Shown here: piece after piece, positions 51,310-58,188 of the stretch | Position numbering within the stretch: position 1 is the first letter of the stretch | Layout: the number at the start of each line of letters is the position of its first letter | Assembly: GCF_900100435.1 (NCBI RefSeq) | Contig: NZ_FNEX01000028.1 | Span: forward strand, 1 to 58,450 | Source of the DNA: Pedobacter sp. ok626 | GTDB taxonomy: Bacteria; Bacteroidota; Bacteroidia; Sphingobacteriales; Sphingobacteriaceae | Length of the DNA stretch: 58,450 bases | Direction: 5' to 3' | Translations under genes and position numbers: made by a program | Notes under the pieces: model-generated | Database searches by the model: none | Seen by the model: the letters and a program-made list of their open reading frames with translations, nothing else | What the model was told of the DNA's origin: nothing

Positions 51310-52422
51310 TTATTTAGCGGTATCTCCTATTGATCTTTGGGTTGGATAAGCAAAGCTAGACCGATACTGCTTAACAATCTCCATCAGCTTAAAGTTAATC
51401 TCTTCTTTAACTTGTAAGTACCTGCTGTTATCCATATTATTCACAAGGTAAACCACCTGTATATGCAACGCAAAATCGCCAAAATTATCAAATGTAGCAG
51501 AACCATCCTTTGTATCGGGATGTGCCGTTAGAAAGTCTCCAATGGCTTTTACGATCAATTTAATATCCGCTGGATCTGTCTCGAAAGTTATACCGATAAA
51601 GAAATTTACTCTTCGGTAGTTTCTCAAGGTTACGTTTTCAAGTACACCATCAATCATTGCTCTGTTAGGAATAACAATTGTTGTTTTATCAGGGCTAATC
51701 AACCAGGTACTTCTAAAGCCAACCTTATCGATTGTTCCTTCAATACCATCCACTTTAACCACATCACCAACCGTAAAAGGTTTATCCAAAAATATGGTAA
51801 ATGACCCTATTAGATTCTCCAGACTTTCCTTTGCTGCCAATGCGATTGCAATACCTCCAATCCCTAATCCAGTAATCAGGGTAAGGACGTTGATCTCGAA
51901 AACGAAGCCTAATAGAACAAAAAAACCTAAAAAACAGATCAATGTCTTCGTCAACTCTTTTAGGAAGGGCACCAATTGATCGTCTGTTCTATTATTGGTT
52001 ATGGCCGCCTTATGTTTTAATACAAAAGCGATAAAATCAATAATCCTTAAGATGATCCAGAAAATAGATAGAATGATCAGAAATAGAAAGACCTTATCCA
52101 GACAATCACCAATGGTAACTCCTGCTTTCGTTTTAGATCTATGCCACAAGACGGTATCAAGCGGATGCGTTAAATGATTGACAGCAAGGTAGATTGTGCA
52201 AAAAGAAATAAACGACTCAATAGGCTTCACCAGAAGCGACGCAAAGGTCTCTCCTTTAACCTCTTCAGCAAAGTTCTTAAAAATTTTAAAAAGACCAGAG
52301 CTAATTAGCCTGGAAACCAATCTTTTAAACAGCAGTCCAAGTAAAATAATCCCAACAAAAAAGCAATATTGCTTCACTGTATTGCCCCAGAAAATCTGTT
52401 CAAAAAATTGATTGTCCATCAT
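51310..52422 (-). CDS. MscS-family mechanosensitive ion channel
   Basis: A 370-residue inner-membrane channel. Several transmembrane segments (YCFFVGIILLGLLFKRLV, FISFCTIYLAVNHL, VFLFLIILSIFWIILRIIDFIAFVL) lead to the conserved pore region (LGFVFEINVLTLITGLGIGGIAIALAAKESLENLIGSFTIFLDKPFTVGDVVKVDGIEGTIDKVGFRSTWL), typical of MscS-like channels, and the C-terminal cytoplasmic domain. It gates in response to membrane tension, releasing solutes on osmotic downshock. Two Met codons (52422, 52419) may serve as start. It lies 2 bases after the dehydrogenase gene and forms an operon with it. Confidence 0.92.
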   Translation of the reverse strand: MMDNQFFEQIFWGNTVKQYCFFVGIILLGLLFKRLVSRLISSGLFKIFKNFAEEVKGETFASLLVKPIESFISFCTIYLAVNHLTHPLDTVLWHRSKTKAGVTIGDCLDKVFLFLIILSIFWIILRIIDFIAFVLKHKAAITNNRTDDQLVPFLKELTKTLICFLGFFVLLGFVFEINVLTLITGLGIGGIAIALAAKESLENLIGSFTIFLDKPFTVGDVVKVDGIEGTIDKVGFRSTWLISPDKTTIVIPNRAMIDGVLENVTLRNYRRVNFFIGITFETDPADIKLIVKAIGDFLTAHPDTKDGSATFDNFGDFALHIQVVYLVNNMDNSRYLQVKEEINFKLMEIVKQYRSSFAYPTQRSIGDTAK

Positions 52423-52424
52423 AA

Positions 52425-53651
52425 TTATACCAATTGTTTTAATGCAATTTCAAATGCTGTTTTAGATAATTGTTTGCGCTCTGGCGATTCGTCATGGATC
52501 GCTTTCATTGCTTTATAAATCACTTGAGACGCGTCGGTAAAGATCGCATCATCGCTCATTTCTACATTTCTTTGCATCAAATAAGCAAATACCCTTGCCA
52601 TACCGCAGTTTGAAATAAAGTCAGGAATTACTGCACAATTGTCATCCACATGCTCCATAATGCTTCCAAAGAAAATCTCCTTATCTGCAAAAGGAACGTT
52701 TGCACCGCAAGCAATTACTTCTAAACCACCAGCGATCAACTGATCTACCTCGTCTTGTTTAACAAGCCTTGATGCTGCCGCAGGAACAAAGATCTCTGCA
52801 CCTACATTCCAGATTTGCTTGCTGGCCTCTTCAAAAGAAATAAGATCCGGAGACACTAAGGTGTTTCCTACCCTGTTATTAAACAAAGCCACGATCTCTT
52901 CCTTAGTAAAGCCATCCTTATTGATTAATCCGCCAACACGGTCAATAATACCTACAATTTTGACACCATTCTGCGACAGATAATATCCCGCCGCTGCAGC
53001 AACGTTACCCCAGCCTTGAATTACTGCACTTTTACCTGCTAATTCTCCGCCCCAAATGCTATAAAAATGTGCAATTGATTCTGCCACACCGTAGCCGGTA
53101 ATCATGTCTGCAACTTTATACTTTCTTTTGATATCTGGGGTATAGTTTAAATCTTCCAGCACTTTGGATACACCATAACGCAATTGACCAATCTGATGAA
53201 TACGCTCATTTTCTCTAGCTTGGTAATGACCATTGATTACTCCCTCTTGTGGGTGCCATAAGCCATAATTCTCCGTGATTGGAATTACTTCATGGATCTC
53301 ATCAATATTTAAATCTCCACCGGTGCCATAATAGCTCTTCAACAAAGGCATCACAGCTTTATACCAACGCTCTAATACCTCTTTCTTCCTTGGATCAGCA
53401 GGGTCAAAGTTTATACCTGATTTAGCACCTCCGATAGGCGGGCCAGATACCGTAAACTTTACTTCCATTGTTTTGGCTAAGGATTCAACCTCTCTTTTGT
53501 CTAAACCCTTACGCATCCTTGTACCCCCACCGGCAGCACCACCACGAAGTGAATTAATGACCACCCAGCCCTCAGCTTCAGATTCCTTATCCTTCCATTC
53601 AAAAACAATCTCAGGTCGCTTCTCTTCGAATTTTTTTAACAGTTCTTTCAT
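52425..53651 (-). CDS. Glu/Leu/Phe/Val dehydrogenase family protein
   Basis: NAD(P)-dependent amino-acid dehydrogenase of 408 residues. The N-terminal catalytic domain has GGAAGGGTRMRKG, KFTVSGPPIGGAKSGINFDP (the catalytic lysine in GGAKSG), and GTGGDLNIDEIHEVI; the C-terminal Rossmann part has SAVIQGWGNVAAAAGYYLSQNGVKIVGIIDRVGGL (GWGNVA for GxGxxA) and VEVIACGANVPFAD. Whether glutamate or leucine/valine is the main substrate cannot be told; the sequence resembles Bacteroidota proteins named simply Glu/Leu/Phe/Val dehydrogenase. It is controlled by its own promoter between rplS and itself and leads into the MscS gene. Confidence 0.93.
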   Translation of the reverse strand: MKELLKKFEEKRPEIVFEWKDKESEAEGWVVINSLRGGAAGGGTRMRKGLDKREVESLAKTMEVKFTVSGPPIGGAKSGINFDPADPRKKEVLERWYKAVMPLLKSYYGTGGDLNIDEIHEVIPITENYGLWHPQEGVINGHYQARENERIHQIGQLRYGVSKVLEDLNYTPDIKRKYKVADMITGYGVAESIAHFYSIWGGELAGKSAVIQGWGNVAAAAGYYLSQNGVKIVGIIDRVGGLINKDGFTKEEIVALFNNRVGNTLVSPDLISFEEASKQIWNVGAEIFVPAAASRLVKQDEVDQLIAGGLEVIACGANVPFADKEIFFGSIMEHVDDNCAVIPDFISNCGMARVFAYLMQRNVEMSDDAIFTDASQVIYKAMKAIHDESPERKQLSKTAFEIALKQLV

Positions 53652-53673
53652 TATTATATTAAGTTAGTTGGCG

Positions 53674-53681
53674 CAAAGATA
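53674..53681 (-). promoter_or_regulatory. -7 promoter box (TATCTTTG) of the amino-acid dehydrogenase gene
   Basis: Exact TAnnTTTG match on the minus strand, 22 bases before ATG 53651, located directly after the rplS terminator. Confidence 0.6.
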
Positions 53682-53684
53682 TAC

Positions 53685-53720
53685 AAACAAAAAAACCTCA
53701 CCGATATGATCGGTGAGGTT
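53685..53720 (-). terminator. intrinsic terminator of rplS
   Basis: On the minus strand AACCTCACCGAT pairs with ATCGGTGAGGTT around the 3-base loop CAT, followed by TTTTTTTGTTT. It lies 20 bases after the rplS stop at 53741 and immediately before the dehydrogenase promoter. Confidence 0.9.
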
Positions 53721-53740
53721 AATATATTTTTTTAAAAGAG

Positions 53741-54088
53741 TTAGACTCTTTTAGATTTGATACGAGCTGCTTTACCAGTCAATTCGCGCAGATAAAATAA
53801 TTTCGCTCTGCGAACTTTACCGTGGCTATTCACTTCAATTTTAGCGATGTTAGGAGAGTTAATAGGGAATATACGTTCCACACCTACACCATTAGACATT
53901 TTACGAACGGTAAACGTTTCGTTTGCACCAACGCTATTACGTTGTAACACTACGCCTTGGTAAATTTGAATACGTTCTTTATTACCTTCGCGAATTTTAT
54001 AGTGAACACTCACTGTATCTCCTGATTTGAATGCAGGAAACTCATTTTTTGCGATTACCTGCTCTTCAACAAATTTTACTAAATCCAT
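53741..54088 (-). CDS. rplS: ribosomal protein bL19
   Basis: A 115-residue large-subunit protein at the 30S-50S interface. It shows the family sequence MDLVKFVEEQVIAKNEFPAFKSGDTVSVHYKIREGNKERIQIYQGVVLQRN, with NETFTVRKMSNGVGVERIFPINSPNIAKIEV and KVRRAKLFYLRELTGKAARIK. In most bacteria it follows trmD directly in the rpsP-rimM-trmD-rplS operon. Here two small HTH-like genes and an AT-rich stretch lie between, and rplS appears to have its own leader and promoter. It is followed by a terminator. Confidence 0.98.
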   Translation of the reverse strand: MDLVKFVEEQVIAKNEFPAFKSGDTVSVHYKIREGNKERIQIYQGVVLQRNSVGANETFTVRKMSNGVGVERIFPINSPNIAKIEVNSHGKVRRAKLFYLRELTGKAARIKSKRV

Positions 54089-54105
54089 GATTTTAAGCTA
54101 TTAAG

Positions 54106-54130
54106 CCGACTTTTTGTTGTTTAAAATCGG
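54106..54130 (-). promoter_or_regulatory. candidate leader hairpin upstream of rplS
   Basis: On the minus strand CCGATTTT can pair with AAAAGTCGG, one T:G wobble included, around a short loop, 18 bases before the rplS ATG. A ribosomal-protein leader acting as an autoregulatory site for bL19 is a plausible role. Structure and regulation are inferred only. Confidence 0.4.
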
Positions 54131-54153
54131 ACTGCAATATTAGGAATATTATT

Positions 54154-54198
54154 TTAAAAATAAAAGCCTTTTTTGTTTTTTTCCACATTCTTTAACAT
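54154..54198 (-). CDS. possible 14-residue leader peptide upstream of rplS
   Basis: An ATG with 14 codons and a TAA stop (reads MLKNVEKNKKGFYF, five lysines) lies 66 bases upstream of the rplS start. It follows an exact TATTTTTG box (54204-54211) with five bases between, the same spacing as at several confirmed genes in the window. It could regulate rplS by translation of the leader. The alternative is that the ATG is incidental. Confidence 0.3.
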   Translation of the reverse strand: MLKNVEKNKKGFYF

Positions 54199-54203
54199 TT
54201 CCA

Positions 54204-54211
54204 CAAAAATA
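54204..54211 (-). promoter_or_regulatory. -7 promoter box (TATTTTTG), candidate rplS promoter
   Basis: Exact TAnnTTTG match on the minus strand, 115 bases upstream of the rplS ATG and 5 bases before the ATG of the small leader frame. It would make rplS transcription independent of trmD. Confidence 0.5.
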
Positions 54212-54366
54212 GCGCGCAACACAACCCGCTGATCATCACTATAAAATGAAACTTATTTTTTATAAATCTAGCTTTACGCTATCTTCCGCAGCTATAAATT
54301 TCGAAAATGCGATGATTGAGCCGAACAGCATCAATTTTGCATCTTCAATTCTTAACAAAAAAATAA

Positions 54367-54639
54367 TTAATCTTTTTTCTCCTTTTTATAGATCAAGGAT
54401 TTTAAATCTGGTCCTTTGATCACCGAATTCTCCAAACCTCCCCGCTTCAGTTTAAAAAGAATCTCCATTTTTCTCACCATGGCATAAGGGATATCTGTTA
54501 CATCATTCACTTTAATATTGCGGTAATTATGAAAAGTGTTTATCGAAATCTCCAATTCTTGAGGAATAATCTTTCTGGCTGCCGAATATTCAATAACGTT
54601 TAGCCCATATAAATATTCATTAATCTTATACTTATACAT
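54367..54639 (-). CDS. small helix-turn-helix-like protein, paralogue 2
   Basis: A 90-residue, basic, cytoplasmic protein, the second of two adjacent paralogues. The segment AARKIIPQELEISINTFHNYRNIKVNDVTDIPYAMVRKMEILFKLKRGGL resembles a Cro/XRE-type helix-turn-helix followed by the I-P-y-x-x-v-x-x-I helix of that fold. About 45 per cent of residues match the neighbouring gene product. It ends in a charged stretch (KSLIYKKEKKD). I do not recognise the family by name. It sits between trmD and rplS, in an operon where no such gene is usual. The 27-base gap to the paralogue suggests cotranscription. DNA binding is inferred from the pattern only. Confidence 0.66.
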   Translation of the reverse strand: MYKYKINEYLYGLNVIEYSAARKIIPQELEISINTFHNYRNIKVNDVTDIPYAMVRKMEILFKLKRGGLENSVIKGPDLKSLIYKKEKKD

Positions 54640-54666
54640 GTTTAATAAATTAGCTGATAGAATTAA

Positions 54667-54948
54667 TTACTTATTCAGGCTTTCGCGCAACATAAGCTCC
54701 TTCAATGATTTACAACGCATCTCTTTATTGATGAGTTCACCTGCTTTCATTTCAAATAGCTTCTCAATCATAACAACTTTTTCATAAGGAATATCCTGCT
54801 TATCATTAGATAAAATATTTCTGTAATTATGAAATGTATTCAATGAGATTCCCAAAACTCTGGGAAGAATCTTTATGGCTTCCCTATATTGGGGTACCGG
54901 TAATCGCAATAAAAAATCATTGATCTTGTATTTTCGAGCTCTACTCAT
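54667..54948 (-). CDS. small helix-turn-helix-like protein, paralogue 1
   Basis: A 93-residue basic protein, related throughout to the following gene. It shares YKINxxL near the start and the core ISxNTFHNYRNI, then DIPYxxV and a leucine/lysine-rich end (KSLKELMLRESLNK). The pattern ILPRVLGISLNTFHNYRNI followed by DIPYEKVVMIEKLFEMKAGELI looks like a compact XRE-type DNA-binding fold. The shared HNYRN might be the recognition helix. Nothing else in the window resembles it. Its upstream 223 bases (54949-55172) are very AT-rich with A and T tracts and hold no exact -7 box. The pair could be a repressor with an antagonist, or a duplicated regulator. Confidence 0.66.
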   Translation of the reverse strand: MSRARKYKINDFLLRLPVPQYREAIKILPRVLGISLNTFHNYRNILSNDKQDIPYEKVVMIEKLFEMKAGELINKEMRCKSLKELMLRESLNK

Positions 54949-55172
54949 GGGGCGTAAATTTGGTTAATAATAAGTCGATTCATCTTTTGCATTAAAAACA
55001 ACGGCAAAGACATAGTTTTTTAACGTGAATTTACTTAAAAAACATTCAAATCCCCACAAAAAAACAATTTATTTTTTATAATAACATAAAATTTATAGCA
55101 TAAAAACCATAAAAAAATCACAAGAATCCTTACCACATAAAAACACAGCAAAAGAAAATCTAAGAAAGAATA
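54949..55172. other. AT-rich intergenic stretch between trmD and the HTH-like pair
   Basis: About 220 bases, strongly AT-rich with several A and T tracts (for instance AAAAAAACAATTTATTTTTTATAA) and no gene. A near-match to the -7 box (TGTCTTTG) lies about 45 bases upstream of the HTH-like gene. Nothing else is seen. Confidence 0.5.
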
Positions 55173-55850
55173 TTAATCTTCTAAAAGATCGGGTCTACGT
55201 GTTTGCGTACGAATTAGCGCCTGGTCATGTCGCCATTCGTTGATCTTTGCTTCATGCCCACTCAATAGAACATCAGGAACCTTATGACCTCTCCAGTCGG
55301 CAGGCCTGGTATAAACTGGTGCATCAAGCAACTCTCCCTGAAAACTATCAGACAAGGCTGAAGTCTCATCGTTTAAAACCCCAGGAATTAACCGCACGAC
55401 GGCGTCAACAAGCACCGCTGCCGGCAGTTCTCCGCCAGAAAGGACATAATCCCCAATTGAGATCTCCCGGGTCACAAACAGATCTCTGATGCGCTGATCA
55501 ATACCTTTGTAGTGACCGCATAAAATCATGATATTCCCTTTTCCAGACAACTCGTTCGCAATAGTCTGGTTAAACGTTACCCCGTCAGGACTCATAAAGA
55601 TAACCTCATCATAATCCCGCTCCGCCTTAAGCCCTTCAATGCAGCTTGCAAAGGGCTCAATGGACATCACCATGCCGCTACCACCACCGTAAGGATAATC
55701 GTCTACACTCTTTTGTTTATTGGTTGCATAATCCCTTAAATTATGTACAACAATTTCAGCTATGCCCTTTTTTTGTGCACGCTGAAGAATAGAATGAGCA
55801 AAAGGACTGATCAATAAATCAGGTAAAACAGATATAATGTCGAAACGCAT
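55173..55850 (-). CDS. trmD: tRNA (guanine-N1)-methyltransferase
   Basis: Methylates G37 in tRNAs, using SAM, in the cytoplasm to keep the reading frame. The 225-residue enzyme is a SPOUT-class protein, with the trefoil-knot motifs SVDDYPYGGGSGMVMSIEP, IMILCGHYKGIDQRI and REISIGDYVLSGGELPA. The length is slightly under the E. coli enzyme (255) and lacks its C-terminal addition. It lies 14 bases after rimM and forms part of the ribosomal operon. After its end come 223 bases and the HTH-like pair, which separates it from rplS. Confidence 0.97.
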   Translation of the reverse strand: MRFDIISVLPDLLISPFAHSILQRAQKKGIAEIVVHNLRDYATNKQKSVDDYPYGGGSGMVMSIEPFASCIEGLKAERDYDEVIFMSPDGVTFNQTIANELSGKGNIMILCGHYKGIDQRIRDLFVTREISIGDYVLSGGELPAAVLVDAVVRLIPGVLNDETSALSDSFQGELLDAPVYTRPADWRGHKVPDVLLSGHEAKINEWRHDQALIRTQTRRPDLLED

Positions 55851-55864
55851 CTTGTAAAGTTAAA

Positions 55865-56392
55865 TTAATTTGACAGATAAATATCCAATAAACCCTCTGG
55901 TAAATCTACCAATAAGGTCTCTTCTTCCTCATCAATTTCAACAATCATATCCTCATTTAAAGGAAACATAATCTCTGTGCCCTTATACAAAACCGTGGCT
56001 ACAAACTGTTGGGGATATTCATTAACTTCAATAATTTCACCAAGCTCTCCCTGCGTCTCATCCGAAACGGTAAAGCCTTTAAGATCAAAATAATGAAACT
56101 CCTCGTCAGAACGATCTGGCATTTTAGACAATGGCAAATAGATTTTCTTTTTCACCAAAGCCTGAGCCTTATCTATATGATCTACATCATCGAAATAGAA
56201 ATTGCCTGTATTGTTGTTTTGCAACTTACAGGATGACACAAAAAACGGGACCATTTTACCATTTATCTCTGCAAAAACCACATCCAAGTCCAATAATTCT
56301 GGTTCATCATATTCAAAAAACAATTGAACTTCACCTTTTAATCCCTTAGTCTTGGTAATATACCCTATGTAAAACGCTTCTTCTTGTGTCAT
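55865..56392 (-). CDS. rimM: 16S rRNA processing protein RimM
   Basis: Helps assembly of the 30S head domain by binding ribosomal protein uS19. The 175-residue protein has the RimM N-domain (FYIGYITKTKGLKGEVQLFFEYDEPELLDLDVVFAEINGKMVPFFV) and a PRC-barrel C-domain (YFDLKGFTVSDETQGELGEIIEVNEYPQQFVATVLYKGTEIMFPL). It follows rpsP after a 75-base gap that contains a hairpin, and precedes trmD by 14 bases. Confidence 0.95.
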   Translation of the reverse strand: MTQEEAFYIGYITKTKGLKGEVQLFFEYDEPELLDLDVVFAEINGKMVPFFVSSCKLQNNNTGNFYFDDVDHIDKAQALVKKKIYLPLSKMPDRSDEEFHYFDLKGFTVSDETQGELGEIIEVNEYPQQFVATVLYKGTEIMFPLNEDMIVEIDEEEETLLVDLPEGLLDIYLSN

Positions 56393-56404
56393 ATCTACTT
56401 AAAA

Positions 56405-56446
56405 TAAAAATAGCGAAGAATTCATTTTCATGAAATTTCTTCGCTA
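56405..56446 (-). terminator. hairpin with T run between rpsP and rimM
   Basis: On the minus strand TAGCGAAGAA pairs with TTCTTCGCTA, with an inner ATGAA/TTCAT pair, and is followed by TTTTTATTTTA. It can act as a partial terminator that lowers rimM-trmD relative to rpsP. Confidence 0.75.
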
Positions 56447-56467
56447 TCCATTAGCATAAAAAAATGA

Positions 56468-57067
56468 TTATGCTTCTTCTTCTTTGCTTTCTTCAGCAGC
56501 AGGAGTTGCCTCTTCAGTAGCCGGAGCTTCTTCAGTTGCAACAGGAGCCTCAGCAGCAGGAGTTTCTTCAACAGCTACTTCTTCTTCAGCAACAACTTCT
56601 TCTACAACTGGTGCATTTTTAATAGCAAGAGCAGCAGCACGATCAGCATTTTTCTTGCTTTCAGCAGCTAAAGCAGCTTTTCTAACTTCATCTTTAGATT
56701 TAGTTAAGCCATCTTTCTTGCCTTCAATACGTCCGTCTTTTGCAGTTAACCACTCAGCGAATTTAACTTCAGCTTGTTCAGCAGTTAATGCTCCTTTTTT
56801 AACACCACCTTCTAAGTGTTTTTTGTATAAAACACCTTTGTAAGAAAGGATAGCACGACAAGTATCCGTAGGTTCAGCACCTTTGTTTACCCAGTCTAAA
56901 GTTTTATCGAAATTAAGGTCGATAGTAGCAGGATTGGTATTTGGGTTGTAAGAACCTAAACGCTCAATAAATTTACCATCTCTTGGTGAACGGGAATCCG
57001 CTACCACTACGTGGAAAAAAGGTTTCCCTTTTTTACCGAATCTTTGCAATCTGATTTTAGTTGCCAT
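56468..57067 (-). CDS. rpsP: ribosomal protein bS16 with an Ala/Glu-rich C-terminal extension
   Basis: A 30S subunit protein. The first 80 residues are the bS16 domain (MATKIRLQRFGKKGKPFFHVVVADSRSPRDGKFIERLGSYNPNTNP). The protein is 199 residues long, about 115 more than the E. coli protein: an alpha-helical, lysine-rich part (YKKHLEGGVKKGALTAEQAEVKF) and a tail of Ala, Glu, Val and Pro (VVEEVVAEEEVAVEETPAAEAPVATEEAPATEEATPAAEESKEEEA). Bacteroidota bS16 proteins often carry such tails. It is the first gene of rpsP-rimM-trmD. Confidence 0.96.
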   Translation of the reverse strand: MATKIRLQRFGKKGKPFFHVVVADSRSPRDGKFIERLGSYNPNTNPATIDLNFDKTLDWVNKGAEPTDTCRAILSYKGVLYKKHLEGGVKKGALTAEQAEVKFAEWLTAKDGRIEGKKDGLTKSKDEVRKAALAAESKKNADRAAALAIKNAPVVEEVVAEEEVAVEETPAAEAPVATEEAPATEEATPAAEESKEEEA

Positions 57068-57125
57068 TTCTTCTTTTTGTTTATGTATTCAACATAGTTC
57101 CCGGAGCTTCGTGCTTGCGGGGATG

Positions 57126-57133
57126 CAAAAGTA
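57126..57133 (-). promoter_or_regulatory. -7 promoter box (TACTTTTG) of rpsP
   Basis: Exact TAnnTTTG match on the minus strand, giving a leader of about 55 bases before ATG 57067. The leader contains CCCG...CGGG and AAGC...GCT inverted segments (57088-57121), possibly a bS16 autoregulatory hairpin. Confidence 0.55.
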
Positions 57134-57228
57134 AGTAAAATACTAATGATTAACAAGATGCAATAATTTTAAATTCAATTAACAGAACTATTCCATGATT
57201 TAAAGATATTTGAGAAAAACAAAATCAC

Positions 57229-57747
57229 ATGAGAATAGCCATTGACATGGATGAAGTGTTAGCTGATCCCTTAAGTAAATTCATTAAACTGTATAATCGC
57301 GACTATGGTGTGCCTTTGGATCTTATTGTTAATCCTGGCAACGAAATCTACCATCACGTTCCTGAGCATGCCAACAACAAATGGTTTGACTATATTAATG
57401 AAAAGGGCTTTTTTAGAGACCTCCCTGTGATTGAAGGCAGTATTGAGGCCGTTAAGAAACTCCAGGAAAATAATGAGGTGTATATCGTTTCAGCAGCAAC
57501 GGAATTTAGAAATTCATTAGAGGATAAAATAGACTGGCTAGCCGACCATTTCCCCTTTATAAGTTGGAAAAACATCATATTCTGCGGAGACAAAATTGTC
57601 AACGTAGATATAATGATAGACGATCGCATTAAAAACTTTCATGGTTTTAATGGTAGAAAGCTATTGTTTTCTTCCCCGCACAATATGCTGATTACCGGTT
57701 ACGAACGCGTTGACACCTGGCAGCAGGTACTCGATAAATTGTCGTAA
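57229..57747 (+). CDS. 5'(3')-deoxyribonucleotidase-like HAD phosphatase
   Basis: A 172-residue HAD-superfamily phosphatase (NT5C/PF06941 type). Motif I is DMDEVLAD near the N-terminus (nucleophile Asp6, Asp8 acid), motif II is VYIVSAATEFRNSLEDK, and motif IV is IMIDDRIKNF; a capped substrate region reads GNEIYHHVPEHANNKWFDYINEKGFFRDLPVIEGSIEAVKKL. It should dephosphorylate deoxyribonucleoside 5'- or 3'-monophosphates in the cytoplasm, balancing nucleotide pools. It stands alone on the plus strand, facing away from rpsP, with 160 bases between. A further small plus-strand gene follows 50 bases downstream. Confidence 0.88.
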   Translation: MRIAIDMDEVLADPLSKFIKLYNRDYGVPLDLIVNPGNEIYHHVPEHANNKWFDYINEKGFFRDLPVIEGSIEAVKKLQENNEVYIVSAATEFRNSLEDKIDWLADHFPFISWKNIIFCGDKIVNVDIMIDDRIKNFHGFNGRKLLFSSPHNMLITGYERVDTWQQVLDKLS

Positions 57748-57797
57748 TTACTGTAACATTTCCCATTTCTATCAATCAAATCTTAAAAACTATCCAT

Positions 57798-58118
57798 ATG
57801 CTGATTACAACAACAAATACAATAGAAGGCAAAAAAATAGTCAAATATATTGGCCTTGTTAGTGGCGAAACCATCATTGGCGCCAATATTTTTAAGGACC
57901 TTTTTGCCGGAATCCGCGATATCGTTGGCGGAAGGTCCGGATCATACGAACAAGTGTTGAGAGAAGGAAAAGATACTGCAGTAAATGAAATGCAACAATA
58001 TGCTGCAGCAATGGGAGCTAACGCCATAATTGGCGTTGATCTTGATTACGAAACCGTAGGAAGTGGTGGCAGTATGCTCATGGTAGCCGCAACAGGTACC
58101 GCAGTAATTATTGAATAA
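57798..58118 (+). CDS. YbjQ/UPF0145 family protein
   Basis: A 106-residue cytoplasmic protein of the YbjQ family (PF01906). The N-terminus MLITTTNTIEGKKIVKYIGLVSGETIIGANIFKDLFAGIRDIVGGRSGSYE and the segment GANAIIGVDLDYETVGSGGSMLMVAATGTAVII are typical. The family forms pentamers and has been named a heavy-metal-binding domain, but the function is unknown. It lies 50 bases after the nucleotidase gene and may share its transcript. It is followed by the hairpin at the start of an insertion sequence, so the insertion lies just behind its stop. Confidence 0.9.
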   Translation: MLITTTNTIEGKKIVKYIGLVSGETIIGANIFKDLFAGIRDIVGGRSGSYEQVLREGKDTAVNEMQQYAAAMGANAIIGVDLDYETVGSGGSMLMVAATGTAVIIE

Positions 58119-58123
58119 ATAGT

Positions 58124-58160
58124 AAGAAGCTGTCTCAAAAGTGAGGCAGCTTCTTTTTTT
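58124..58160 (+). terminator. hairpin with T run; also left end of the IS
   Basis: GAAGCTG (58126-58132) and CAGCTTC (58147-58153) pair, extended by TCTCA/TGAGG, and are followed by TTTTTTT. It ends the upstream transcript. Because it lies directly before the transposase and resembles the GCTGTCTCAAAAGT ends of IS1182-type elements, it may be the left terminal region of the insertion sequence. Confidence 0.7.
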
Positions 58161-58188
58161 TGATGTGAAATTTTTGTAATTTAAAGTC

